DNA of 64,000 nucleotides from assembly GCF_001647285.1 (NCBI RefSeq), contig NZ_LRML01000012.1, positions 1 through 64,000 on the forward strand. Reading direction: 5' to 3'. Within the stretch, counting starts at the first letter, position 1, and each line of letters starts with the position of its first letter. Shown in pieces: positions 53,701 to 62,042 of the stretch. Both the position numbers and the translations under genes were made by a program. Source of the stretch: Rufibacter roseus (GTDB lineage Bacteria; Bacteroidota; Bacteroidia; Cytophagales; Hymenobacteraceae). The notes beneath the pieces are model-generated. The model ran no database searches. It saw nothing but the letters and a program-made list of their open reading frames with translations, and was not told the origin of the DNA.

Positions 53701-53851
53701 TTTTGCTGGCGTCTTTCTGTTTCCGAATTTACTTTGATAGAGAATAAGGAATTGTCAAGTGTATTATATTCTCTCTTGTCATCCTGAAAGTTACTTGTGG
53801 GAAAGCTGTAATAAGGTTTGCTATTGCAGCTAGTTTCTTCTGAAGGTACCT

Positions 53852-53887
53852 GTTTTGGAGCTGATTTTGGAAAAACAGGCTAGAAAC
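53852..53887. repeat. Dispersed palindrome copy
   Basis: GTTTTGGAGCTGATTTTGG...ACAGGCTAGAAAC, 3' of the minus-strand UspA gene. Confidence 0.8.
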
Positions 53888-53939
53888 GGCAATGGCGCAG
53901 ACCTGCTAGTGTCTGTGCCAATACCGTTTACCAAACCTG

Positions 53940-54851
53940 CTACCTCGTAAAAATAGAATCAGGCCTCGCTTTTCCTTCTTCTACCGCAGGCAAGGAGAGC
54001 AACGGCAATACGCTGTCGTGCGCAAGGCGCTCGGTAGTACTGGTATGGAACAGATTCTCCAGGTAAGAGCGGTGCTGCTTGGCCACGATCAACATATCGG
54101 CGTTTTTACTTTGGGCGTATTCTTCAATGCTACGCGCCAAATCACCACTGAAGATTCTGGCGAATTTAAACGTGGGCGCCTGCAGTTCCATTTTCTGGGA
54201 GAACACAAGCCAGCGATCCTCGTCTTTCTGTTCGCCTTCATGCTCCTGCACATACAGAACCGTTACTTCGGCTCCGAAAGTATTAGCAATGGTGGTTAAC
54301 TCCTCTATGTGCCACTGTACTTCATGGTGTGGGTCGGCAGCGAAAACAATCTTTTTGAGGCCGGTGTAGTTGCTGTGACGCGGAACAGCCAAAACAGGGC
54401 AGGGTGCTTTGTCCATAATGTAGCCGGTGTTGGTGCCAATCCAGCGGTCAAGAGAAGACTGGGCACCTTTGGTGCCCATTACCACTAACCCAACTGGGTT
54501 TTGCTCCAGGTAATCCAGAATAACATCGGTGCCTACTCCTCTTAGAAAAACAGCCTCCACCAGCTGGTCGGGCGCCACTGAACGACGAACTTCTGATACT
54601 ATATCATTCAGCCTTCTCTCCTCGTCCCGCAGTCGTTCTTCATCCATCTCCACTGTGGCAGGATTGTATATATTAGGGTCTGACCAAGCTAATCCGGAGG
54701 CCGTGACAGAAGTACCCATGGTGGAGGCATTTAATTGGCCGGCATGCACAAAAACCAACTTCGCTTCCAGCGCTTGGGCTAGCTCTATAGCATACGTGGT
54801 GGCGTGGCGGGCTTCGTCTGAAAAGTCAGTTAGAACGGCTATTGTTTTCAT
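53940..54851 (-). CDS. Tandem-domain universal stress protein (UspA)
   Basis: A 303-residue protein with two UspA domains. The first ends with a complete ATP-binding motif G-2X-G-9X-G-T (GTKGAQSSLDRWIGT). The second ends in AKQHRSYLENLFHTSTTERLA, where the Gly residues are missing, so only the first domain should bind nucleotide. ATG 54851 (MKTIAVLTDFSDEARHAT) is the usual start; two upstream Met codons are possible. Cytosolic; acts in stress survival. Single gene. Confidence 0.93.
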   Translation of the reverse strand: MKTIAVLTDFSDEARHATTYAIELAQALEAKLVFVHAGQLNASTMGTSVTASGLAWSDPNIYNPATVEMDEERLRDEERRLNDIVSEVRRSVAPDQLVEAVFLRGVGTDVILDYLEQNPVGLVVMGTKGAQSSLDRWIGTNTGYIMDKAPCPVLAVPRHSNYTGLKKIVFAADPHHEVQWHIEELTTIANTFGAEVTVLYVQEHEGEQKDEDRWLVFSQKMELQAPTFKFARIFSGDLARSIEEYAQSKNADMLIVAKQHRSYLENLFHTSTTERLAHDSVLPLLSLPAVEEGKARPDSIFTR

Positions 54852-54952
54852 CATAGTAGTAGGCATTTAAGGTTGGCTCAGTATTTCTAATGTTTTACTC
54901 AAACAGACCAGATATAGTTGCTTTAGTATATTTACCTCAACCATGCATGTCT

Positions 54953-55064
54953 GATACTCCCCCTTTTGAAGGGGGCGAGGGGAATGTTTACACAAGGAGA
55001 GCTAAACATTGTTGGTCCTACTCCTTTGTGGTCATCCCGAGCAAAGCCGAGGGACCTAACGAAG
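54953..55064. repeat. Family-4 compound element
   Basis: GATACTCCCCCTTTTGAAGG ... GTTTACAC ... GTCATCCCGAGCAAAGCCGA ... CTAACGAAG. The same order of blocks occurs in reverse orientation at 61861-61971. It lies in the 307-bp gap between the UspA and DsbA-like genes, upstream of UspA; no ORF accepted. Confidence 0.8.
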
Positions 55065-55158
55065 ACACTCAGGAGCAAGAGAAAATAAGACAGCCACCGC
55101 AGTGGGACAGGTCGCGATCTGTCCGTACATTTTCTTTGAATGGAACAGCTAGAGTTTT

Positions 55159-55845
55159 TTAATATGGAATCTGGAACGCCTGCAAAAGATGCTCTTCCAG
55201 GTCTGGGAGTTGGGAGAAGCCGCGGGAGATGAGCCGAGGCCCTGCGGGATGTTCTAGGTAGACGCTTGGTAGAGTGGTCACACCCAGATTTTCCACGAAC
55301 TGGAATTCCTGTTCGGTCTGCCGGTAGATTTCCTCGGTTTCAAAGAGAGCCAAAAACAGATTCTCAGAAATGCCGAATGGCTTTACCACCTGCACCAGCA
55401 CCTGTGGATTACTGATATCCAGACCATCGGCGTAGAAAGCGGAATGCAGGGCGCGGAGCACCTCCAATGTTAAATTAGGCCGCAGGTTCCGTACTGTGAG
55501 CAGAGCCCTGCAGGCGGGCTCGGTATCATAGTAAATTTCTTTTTTCAGGAAGAAGGAATAGTCAAAAGGCAGGTGTGATTTCTCCTGGGCCCGGTGCCAG
55601 CTTACCGCCAGTTTGTCTGACTCTTCAGAAGTGAGCGGCTCTTGCGCGTACGGCCGAAGCCCTCCCACCAGCACCTGCACCGACAGCCTGCCGTACCAAA
55701 GAGCCCGAAGCCGCCGAATGATGGGCGTAAACCCGTAACACCAGGCGCACATGGGATCTGTTACATACAGCAGTTTAGGATTATCTGGCAGGTTTTGCAT
55801 TGGCTCCATCTTTGGTCTAAAGTCTTTTACTGAATACTCCGACAC
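55159..55845 (-). CDS. DsbA family (FrnE-like) thioredoxin-fold protein
   Basis: A 228-residue cytosolic thioredoxin-fold protein with the redox motif CAWC (Cys33-Cys36, in VTDPMCAWCYGFTP), a helical insertion and the cis-Pro strand (GVTTLPSVYLEHP). It resembles the FrnE/2-hydroxychromene-2-carboxylate isomerase branch of the DsbA family. No signal peptide, so it acts in the cytosol, probably as an oxidoreductase. Follows the SDR gene in the same direction with a palindrome between. Confidence 0.9.
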   Translation of the reverse strand: MSEYSVKDFRPKMEPMQNLPDNPKLLYVTDPMCAWCYGFTPIIRRLRALWYGRLSVQVLVGGLRPYAQEPLTSEESDKLAVSWHRAQEKSHLPFDYSFFLKKEIYYDTEPACRALLTVRNLRPNLTLEVLRALHSAFYADGLDISNPQVLVQVVKPFGISENLFLALFETEEIYRQTEQEFQFVENLGVTTLPSVYLEHPAGPRLISRGFSQLPDLEEHLLQAFQIPY

Positions 55846-55899
55846 AAAGGTTCAGCACCTAAGTTAAATTTTCAGATGTAGTGGCTAGTTGAAAGCTTC

Positions 55900-55937
55900 A
55901 TTTTTGGCCTCTTTTTCAGAAATCAGGCCCAAAACAG
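55900..55937. repeat. Dispersed palindrome copy
   Basis: ATTTTTGGCCTCTTTTTC...AATCAGGCCCAAAACAG, five bases from the SDR stop codon. Confidence 0.82.
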
Positions 55938-55942
55938 CGCCT

Positions 55943-56722
55943 CTATTGGTAAATCATTTTCACGGTCATGCCACCATCTATTATCAGGCTCTGGCCGGTA
56001 ATGAAGCCTGCTTGGTCAGAGCAAAGAAACAGAGCGGCCTCAGCCACATCTTCCGGCACCCCAACCCTGCCCACCGGGTGCTGGGCTTTGTCTTCTTCGC
56101 TGTGCTCTGGCTCATAACGTTTACTATTTTTCTCCCACGGCCCGGTTTCAATCCAGCCGGGGCTGATGGCGTTTACCCGTATCTTAGGCCCCAGACTTAC
56201 CGCCAGCGAATGCGTGAGCGCCTCCAGCCCGCCTTTGGAGGCCGAGTAGGCAAACGTATCGGGCTCCGACATGAAAGCGCGGGTAGAGCTAATGTTCAAC
56301 ACAGCGGGGTGTGCGGCTTTCTGCAGAAGCGGCAACGCATATTTGGTGCATAGCATAGGGCCGCGCAGGTTTACGTTCAGCACCTGGTCAAATTCTGCCA
56401 TCGGCAATTCAGCCAAAGGCTTTCGGGCGGGCGAGGCTATTCCGGCATTGTTGATGAGCGCGTCCAGCTGGTTGTATTTCTGCTCTATTGCAGCCATTAA
56501 TTGCTTCACCTGGTCTTCCTCGGCTACATCGCAAGGCAGAAACTCCGCCTGCAGGTGCTGCTCTTCCAGACGAACTATTGCCTCTTTACCTGCTTCAGCG
56601 TCAACATCTGATATAATAACCTTTGCCCCGGCTTGTGCGAAGGCCTGAGCCATTCCTAATCCTATGCCCTGGGCACCTCCGGTAATCAGAACAACTTTAG
56701 AAGAGTAATAAGCTGCTGACAT
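55943..56722 (-). CDS. SDR family NAD(P)-dependent oxidoreductase
   Basis: A 259-residue classical short-chain dehydrogenase. Cofactor motif TGGAQGIG (residues 14-21), NNAG (LINNAGIASP), catalytic Ser in NISSTR and YxxxK as YSASKGG; the C-terminal ITGQSLIIDGGM completes the family pattern. The Asp at the end of the second strand (IISDVDAE) favours NAD(H). Substrate unknown; glucose-1-dehydrogenase-like members look similar. Single gene. Confidence 0.94.
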   Translation of the reverse strand: MSAAYYSSKVVLITGGAQGIGLGMAQAFAQAGAKVIISDVDAEAGKEAIVRLEEQHLQAEFLPCDVAEEDQVKQLMAAIEQKYNQLDALINNAGIASPARKPLAELPMAEFDQVLNVNLRGPMLCTKYALPLLQKAAHPAVLNISSTRAFMSEPDTFAYSASKGGLEALTHSLAVSLGPKIRVNAISPGWIETGPWEKNSKRYEPEHSEEDKAQHPVGRVGVPEDVAEAALFLCSDQAGFITGQSLIIDGGMTVKMIYQ

Positions 56723-56844
56723 GAGACTGAGTAGTTGAATGTTGATTTATGTGAACGGCAGAGGTAGTGGCGGAGATTCATCTTCTTCTCACTTCACCTT
56801 TGCTAACGAAAGTATTTCAAACTAGCTACTCAACGGTATGAGCT

Positions 56845-56880
56845 GTTTTTAGGCTGTTTTTCGAAAATTAGGCTAAAAAC
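56845..56880. repeat. Dispersed palindrome copy in a divergent region
   Basis: GTTTTTAGGCTGTTTTTCG...TTAGGCTAAAAAC, upstream of both the SDR gene and the FAD/Rieske gene. Confidence 0.82.
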
Positions 56881-56904
56881 ACCATAACCTCGACGTCGCT
56901 GTTC

Positions 56905-57070
56905 GGGATTTATAAATCCCACTTTGCCTCAAGTAGCCTGTGGCTTACGGATAATGCTATAAAAGTGATAAGGGCAGCAAATACTACTTCCGCGGCTTTT
57001 CCGTTCAATGGCGCAACAACGGGGATTACAAATCCCCTGTATACCCGCTTCCGGATTGCAAATCCGGAAG
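56905..57070. repeat. Family-3 hairpin cluster, second copy
   Basis: Palindromes GGGATTTATAAATCCC (56905-56920), GGGGATTACAAATCCCC (57021-57037) and the 23-bp one at 57048-57070 (CTTCCGG...CCGGAAG). Between them is TACTTCCGCGG, similar to the RAYT REP core. With the palindrome at 56845 they fill the 495-bp gap. Confidence 0.85.
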
Positions 57071-57217
57071 AGCAAGAAGTAAGTAAAGCAAGTTATATCC
57101 AGTAGAGCAGGTGAAAGTCCTGAATTCAAGTACCGCCCCTCCTACCTTTTCAGATTCATCGCGTTTAATGTAGGTATACCCTTGAATGCCTTTCTACCAA
57201 ACCTGAAAAATAAACCT

Positions 57218-58819
57218 ATGAAGACAACTTCTATCTGGCGGCAAGATGCCGAAGCTACGCATTACCCTACTTTACACGAAGAAATTGAAGCCGACGTGGC
57301 CATTATTGGCGGCGGTATTACCGGTATCACCACGGCGCATCTTTTGGCCTCCGCCGGCAAGCGGGTGGTCGTGCTGGAAGCTTTGCAAGTAGCCGAAAGT
57401 ACCACGGGCTATTCCACCGGAAACCTCTATTCTTACGTAGGCGAGTACCTGCAGAAACTCAAAACCAAGTACGACCAGGAAACGGTGAGCAGAGTGATGG
57501 CTTCCAGAGCTTCGGCGGTTGATATGATTGAGAGCTTGACGAACAAATTCTCCATCGACTGCCACTTCAAACGGATTCCATTTTACCTGACCACCGAGCA
57601 CGCCGAAGAAGACGAATTCATCCGCAACGAGTTTGAGATAGCCCAGGCCGCAGGCACTCCCGCGCATTTTGACACCACTTCGCCCCTGCCTTTTCCCATC
57701 GGTTCCGCGTTCAGGCTAGACCACCAGGCGCAGTTCAACCCCATGGTGTATGTAAAAAGCCTCGCCCGCCACACGGCTGGGCCTAACTGCCAGATTTTCG
57801 AGAACAGCAAAGTATTGAAGGTAGACGAAGGCGATACCCATGTGGTACACACCCAGCACGGAAAGGTGCGGGCCAAGCAGGTAGTGCACGCCACCCATAC
57901 GCCCAAGGGCATTTGGTTTCTGCATACGCTGCTGGGGCCTTACCGCGAGTATGCGCTGGGCGTGAAACTAAACCAGCCCTACCCCGAAGGCACCTACTGG
58001 AACTACCACGCCATGCACCACCACTCGCTGCGCACCTACACCAACGACCAAGGCGAGCACTTCCTGCTTGTTCTGGGTGAGTCGCACAAGGTGGGGCACA
58101 AAGAAAACAACCAGGAGAACTTCCAGAAGCTGGAGCAGTACGTGCGGGAGCGGTTCGATGTAAAATCTGTTGAATACCGTTGGGGTGCCCAGCAATACAA
58201 ACCCGCCGACGGTCTGCCCTACATTGGTCAGCGCGACAAAGATTCCGGCATTTACGTGGGCACCGGTTACGCCGCCGATGGCCTCACCTACGGCACCCTG
58301 GCCGCCATGGTCATCAGCGACCTCATATTGGGCAAGGAAAATCCATACGCCGATATGTACTCCCCTAACCGGCACAACCCCATGAAGTCGGCTGGCAAGT
58401 TCATGAAGGAGAACACCGATGTGATGATGCAGCTCATTAAGGACCTGCCGTACCGCAGTCAGGTAGAAAAGCTAGATGAAATTCCGGTGGGTGAAGGTAA
58501 AAACGTAGAGATAGACGGCAAGAACTATGGCGCCTACCGCGACCACTCCGGCCACTTGCACGTAGTGTCTGCCATGTGTACCCACATGGGCTGCGTGGTG
58601 CACTGGAATAAATCAGAGACCAGCTGGGATTGCCCCTGCCACGGCAGCCGCTTCGACTTTGAGGGCAAAGTACTCGAAGGCCCCGCCTACTACAACCTCT
58701 CCAAAATGGAAGGCAAGCCCAGCACCGTGAACAGGTTCAAGAAACTATCCTCGGCGGTTTTCTTTGCCGGTACCGCCTTGGCCGGAGCTTATTTTATCAG
58801 AAAGGCTTTGAAAAAGTAG
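57218..58819 (+). CDS. FAD-dependent oxidoreductase with C-terminal Rieske domain
   Basis: A 533-residue protein from ATG 57218. The N-terminal DAO-type FAD domain has VAIIGGGITGITTAHLLASAG, and GTGYAADGLTYG near the end of the domain. A Rieske [2Fe-2S] domain follows with ligands Cys454/His456 (CTHMGC) and Cys472/His475 (CPCHGSRF; CPCHG offers a second Cys at 474). A C-terminal hydrophobic helix (about 508-526) then KKALKK anchors it to the membrane. This matches the widespread family of FAD/Rieske oxidoreductases of unknown substrate. Confidence 0.93.
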   Translation: MKTTSIWRQDAEATHYPTLHEEIEADVAIIGGGITGITTAHLLASAGKRVVVLEALQVAESTTGYSTGNLYSYVGEYLQKLKTKYDQETVSRVMASRASAVDMIESLTNKFSIDCHFKRIPFYLTTEHAEEDEFIRNEFEIAQAAGTPAHFDTTSPLPFPIGSAFRLDHQAQFNPMVYVKSLARHTAGPNCQIFENSKVLKVDEGDTHVVHTQHGKVRAKQVVHATHTPKGIWFLHTLLGPYREYALGVKLNQPYPEGTYWNYHAMHHHSLRTYTNDQGEHFLLVLGESHKVGHKENNQENFQKLEQYVRERFDVKSVEYRWGAQQYKPADGLPYIGQRDKDSGIYVGTGYAADGLTYGTLAAMVISDLILGKENPYADMYSPNRHNPMKSAGKFMKENTDVMMQLIKDLPYRSQVEKLDEIPVGEGKNVEIDGKNYGAYRDHSGHLHVVSAMCTHMGCVVHWNKSETSWDCPCHGSRFDFEGKVLEGPAYYNLSKMEGKPSTVNRFKKLSSAVFFAGTALAGAYFIRKALKK

Positions 58820-58850
58820 GTCGTTCTTCTAATCAAATACTACTCTAACC

Positions 58851-58919
58851 TGGCGCAAGCGTCCGCTTGAGTCCACACGTTTATTTCAGCAATGCGTTCG
58901 GACACAAGCGCGCTTGCCA
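58851..58919. repeat. Family-2 inverted repeat, damaged right arm
   Basis: The left arm TGGCGCAAGCGTCCGCTTG is identical to 46795-46813. The right arm (ACAAGCGCGCTTGCCAT) has lost bases. It lies after the FAD/Rieske gene and before a palindrome. Confidence 0.82.
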
Positions 58920-58958
58920 TAAAAAAAAAATTATTAATGCGGCTACAGAATGACACCC

Positions 58959-58994
58959 GTTTTCAGCCTAGTTTCAAAAAAACAGCTCCAAATC
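58959..58994. repeat. Dispersed palindrome copy
   Basis: GTTTTCAGCCTAGTTTC...ACAGCTCCAAATC, between the converging FAD/Rieske and TonB receptor genes. Confidence 0.75.
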
Positions 58995-59005
58995 GCCCTC
59001 CTCTT

Positions 59006-61267
59006 TTACTTCAGCAGATTATACCGCACTCCCAGAAAGCCCCTGATGCCCTGCAACGAGGCGTAGTTGTAGCTGGGGTCAAAAGTGTAGCCGTGCGGGT
59101 TCGTGATGGGGTCATCAACGGTGCGGTCAAAGGGGTCGAAGGGGCGCATGATGGGGTTTTGGGGCACGAAGTTGAGCAGGTTCTTCACTCCTCCGAATAC
59201 CTCCAGCCCGTTACTCATTTTCTTGGTTAGTTGCACGTTCATGATGGTAAACCAGGGCGAATATTCAAAACGGTAATCATAGGGAAGAATAGGCAAGCGC
59301 ATAGGGCCGGTCCAGGTGCCGTTCAGGTCTACGGTAAGTTGCGCCGGGAAAGTGTAGCTGGCGGAGTAGGTACCGGACCATTCCGGCGCGTGCAGCTGCA
59401 CCACTTTCGCCAGCGGCCCCTCGCCTGCCGCCCGTTTCTGGTACACCTGCATATACGTGACGCCGGCCGCTATTTTCAGGGGAATGTAGAACGAGAATTC
59501 TGTATTGGCCGAAATGCCTTTAGACACCGCATGCCCCTGCAGGTTGGCGTAAATGATTTTCTGCGGGTCGGTGTCAAAGTCACCTATGATTTTATTGCTG
59601 AATCGAGAGTAAAAACCCGTTACATCTACGGTGAGCAGAAACGGTTCCAGCGGTGCCTGCCACAGGTAGTTCAAATTGGTATTGATGGACTGCTCTGGCT
59701 CCAATCTCTCCGTAATGACTACCTCACGGGCTCCGGTGAGGGCGGCGTGGTCTTCGGTGAACAGGCTTACTACGCGGTAGCCCGTCCCGAAGCTGGCCCT
59801 GATGGCGTGCTGCGGCCCCGGCGTCCATTTGTAGGCCACTCTCGGCGACTGGATGTGCCCGTGCCGTTTGTCATAGTCATAGCGGTAGCCCAGCAGCAGT
59901 TTGTGTTTCTCCGTGAGCGTCCACTCATCCTGCACGAAAAGCCCGGGCAAAGGCGTGGTGACCGGTTGGTTCTGCGGTTGAGCAGCATCTGCCGTGGCTG
60001 TGGCGGGGGTGTTGTCATCGTACCAGGTGTACCGGAACGAGCTGCCCAAGAGCAGGCTGTGGCGGGCGTTCAGTTGCTTGTCCCAGTACAGCTGCCCGAA
60101 ACCCACCAGCTGGTCGGCATGGAAAGGCGTGGTGCCGTAGAACGAATTCTGCTGGTGCCGGTTCAAAGAAAACTGCGATATGATGCGCTCCCGCACCGGC
60201 AGCTGGTACAGCCCGATCAGTTCCCAGCGTTTGGTATAGATGCTTTCGCCGTAGACCTGGTCTGAGCCGCGGTGCTCTTTGCCCCAGTTCATTTGCCCGC
60301 CCCAGCGATCTTCGTACACGTACCGCGCCGCCACGCTGGCCTGCCGGTTTTCGGGCCGAACAAAATCATACTTGTTGAACACCGACACACGGCTCTGCAG
60401 CGTCATATCGGTAAAGCCATCGTGGTTGCGGTCTTCGGGGTTTTGGTAGTGGAAGTAGTTGACGCCTATCAAGGCGTGCGCGCTTCCGGCCTTGAACTTC
60501 AGCCCCACGTCTGAACTGACCTCGCCCCACGAGGTACCGAAAACCTCAGCGCTCACCTTTGGGGCTTTCAGCGGACTTTTGGTGATGACGTTGATGATGC
60601 CGCCCATCGCCTCCGACCCGTACAAAGACGCCGCCGGTCCCTTCACCACCTCAATGCGCTCCACCAAACTGTTCGGGATTCCGCTCAGGCCATACACCGA
60701 CGAAAGGCTGCTGACAATGGGCATTCCGTCTATCAGAATTAGCGTGTACGCCCCTTCCATGCCGTTGATGTGGATGTCGCCGGTGTTGCACACGTTACAG
60801 TTGAGCTGCGGCTGCACCCCGTTTATCTGTCCCACGGCCTCAAACAGACTGGGCGTCGGGTTCTTCCGGAAAAACGCAGGCGCATACACCTCCACCGGCA
60901 CCGGACTCTCCAGCCGGCTCATCTCCTTCATGGTGCCCGTTACCACCACCTCCTGCAGTTTGCCGGCTGTGGGTTTTAAATTCACCTGAAAGTTTGTTTT
61001 GCCCGACTGCAGCGGAAGGGTGTCGTTTTGGTACCCCAGAAAAGAAACCACCAACTGACCAGAAGCAAGATTATGCGGAACAGAGAGTTTGAATTTCCCT
61101 TTCTCATCGGCCATGGCACCTAGGGTGGAGTTCAGAACGCTGATGTTGCAGAACCCTAACGGCTCCCGAGTCTGCGCGTCTTTCACTGTTCCAGAAATAG
61201 TTGTTTGTTGGGCAGCAACAGTAAAAGTGAGCAAAGAAGCCAGCAGGAGGAGTAGTTGTTTTCGCAT
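59006..61267 (-). CDS. TonB-dependent receptor with carboxypeptidase-like domain
   Basis: A 753-residue outer-membrane receptor from ATG 61267 (MRKQLLLLLASLLTFTVAAQ signal). A carboxypeptidase-regulatory-like domain (about 22-105: ISGTVKDAQTREPLGFCNIS) precedes the plug (EVVVTGTMKEMSRLE ... LIDGMPIVSSL ... VKGPAASLYGSEAMGGIINVIT) and the barrel, which ends in VRYNLLK. In the plug two Cys form CNVC (residues ~155-158) just before GDIHINGM; this is seen in a Bacteroidota subgroup and may bind metal or form a disulfide. Ligand unknown. No SusD partner. Confidence 0.93.
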   Translation of the reverse strand: MRKQLLLLLASLLTFTVAAQQTTISGTVKDAQTREPLGFCNISVLNSTLGAMADEKGKFKLSVPHNLASGQLVVSFLGYQNDTLPLQSGKTNFQVNLKPTAGKLQEVVVTGTMKEMSRLESPVPVEVYAPAFFRKNPTPSLFEAVGQINGVQPQLNCNVCNTGDIHINGMEGAYTLILIDGMPIVSSLSSVYGLSGIPNSLVERIEVVKGPAASLYGSEAMGGIINVITKSPLKAPKVSAEVFGTSWGEVSSDVGLKFKAGSAHALIGVNYFHYQNPEDRNHDGFTDMTLQSRVSVFNKYDFVRPENRQASVAARYVYEDRWGGQMNWGKEHRGSDQVYGESIYTKRWELIGLYQLPVRERIISQFSLNRHQQNSFYGTTPFHADQLVGFGQLYWDKQLNARHSLLLGSSFRYTWYDDNTPATATADAAQPQNQPVTTPLPGLFVQDEWTLTEKHKLLLGYRYDYDKRHGHIQSPRVAYKWTPGPQHAIRASFGTGYRVVSLFTEDHAALTGAREVVITERLEPEQSINTNLNYLWQAPLEPFLLTVDVTGFYSRFSNKIIGDFDTDPQKIIYANLQGHAVSKGISANTEFSFYIPLKIAAGVTYMQVYQKRAAGEGPLAKVVQLHAPEWSGTYSASYTFPAQLTVDLNGTWTGPMRLPILPYDYRFEYSPWFTIMNVQLTKKMSNGLEVFGGVKNLLNFVPQNPIMRPFDPFDRTVDDPITNPHGYTFDPSYNYASLQGIRGFLGVRYNLLK

Positions 61268-61423
61268 GCTCAAAATTGAATTACTATTTTTAGACAAACC
61301 TAAAAATAAAATACGACACAACACTACTTATGTTTAGACACCTTTTATTCCTTTCTTCTTTCATTCGATATTTTGATTCAGCGGCAGCAGTTGGCACAGA
61401 CACTAGCAGGACTTGGAGTAGTT

Positions 61424-61465
61424 CTGAGTCCTGAGTTCTGAGTCACGAGTCACGAGTCGCGAGTC
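61424..61465. repeat. 7-bp tandem repeat, six units
   Basis: Units CTGAGTC, CTGAGTT, CTGAGTC, ACGAGTC, ACGAGTC, GCGAGTC without gaps. A likely variable-number site upstream of the TonB receptor gene. Confidence 0.85.
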
Positions 61466-61860
61466 TCAAAAAAGAATAGAAACCATTCCCACCTTAGCGT
61501 CTCCTGCGGGAGCGGGCAACGCAGAAGCCGTAGGCGCCGAGGCGCTTAGCGGGAGCACGAGATACAGGTTCAAGTTAGCAGTAGCCACTTCCGCTATGGA
61601 ACAGCGCACATGGGCCAGGTGGTAAATTAACTGAAGCCATTACTGTTTGAGCGGCAGCGAGTTTAAGGGCTTCTTGATTCTTTTGGTTACTTTTCTCATC
61701 AAGGAGAAAAGTGACAAACCTAAGCAGGGAGAGACATACCTAGAGGTTTAGCAACAAAGGCAGTGGGAGCAGAGGCTTTTTAGGTTGTTGGTGATAACAC
61801 ACAACAACGGCAGGCGGTAAAGCGGTGGTGGAAGGAAAATAACTGGTAGAAGGACTGCTT

Positions 61861-61971
61861 CTTCGTTAGATCCCTCGGCGATGCTCGGGATGACCGCAAA
61901 AGAGAAGGATCGACAACGCGTGGACCGGCAGGTGTAAACACCCCCTTCGCCCCCTTCAAAGGGGGAGTATC
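61861..61971. repeat. Family-4 compound element, reversed copy
   Basis: Reading the minus strand gives GATACTCCCCC...GTTTACACC...GTCATCCCGAGCATCGCCGA...TCTAACGAAG, the same order of blocks as 54953-55064. Confidence 0.8.
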
Positions 61972-61973
61972 AA

Positions 61974-62007
61974 CAATGCGTGCGGACACAAGCGGACGCT
62001 TGCGCCA
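61974..62007. repeat. Family-2 half element
   Basis: CAATGCGTGCGGACACAAGC followed by GGACGCTTGCGCCA is the right arm of the family-2 repeat; no left arm is nearby. It directly adjoins the family-4 element. Confidence 0.8.
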
Positions 62008-62042
62008 GAGAAAATTGCCTGAGTAAATCCACTGAAAAGATA

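Noticed and set aside
53490-53747. 85-codon ORF after the glycosyltransferase gene
   Set aside because: It lies within the family-4 inverted-repeat element, and its residues are just translated repeat.
54890-55162. 90-codon ORF between the UspA and DsbA-like genes
   Set aside because: It is mostly the family-4 compound element; the reversed copy at 61861 does not preserve the frame.
59231-60265. 344-codon plus-strand ORF opposite the TonB receptor
   Set aside because: It is the antisense of a well-recognised receptor barrel and has no domain of its own.
61480-61640. Cobalamin riboswitch upstream of the TonB receptor (59006-61267)
   Set aside because: A GCCACTT-like word is present, but no B12-box or conserved core arrangement could be found.
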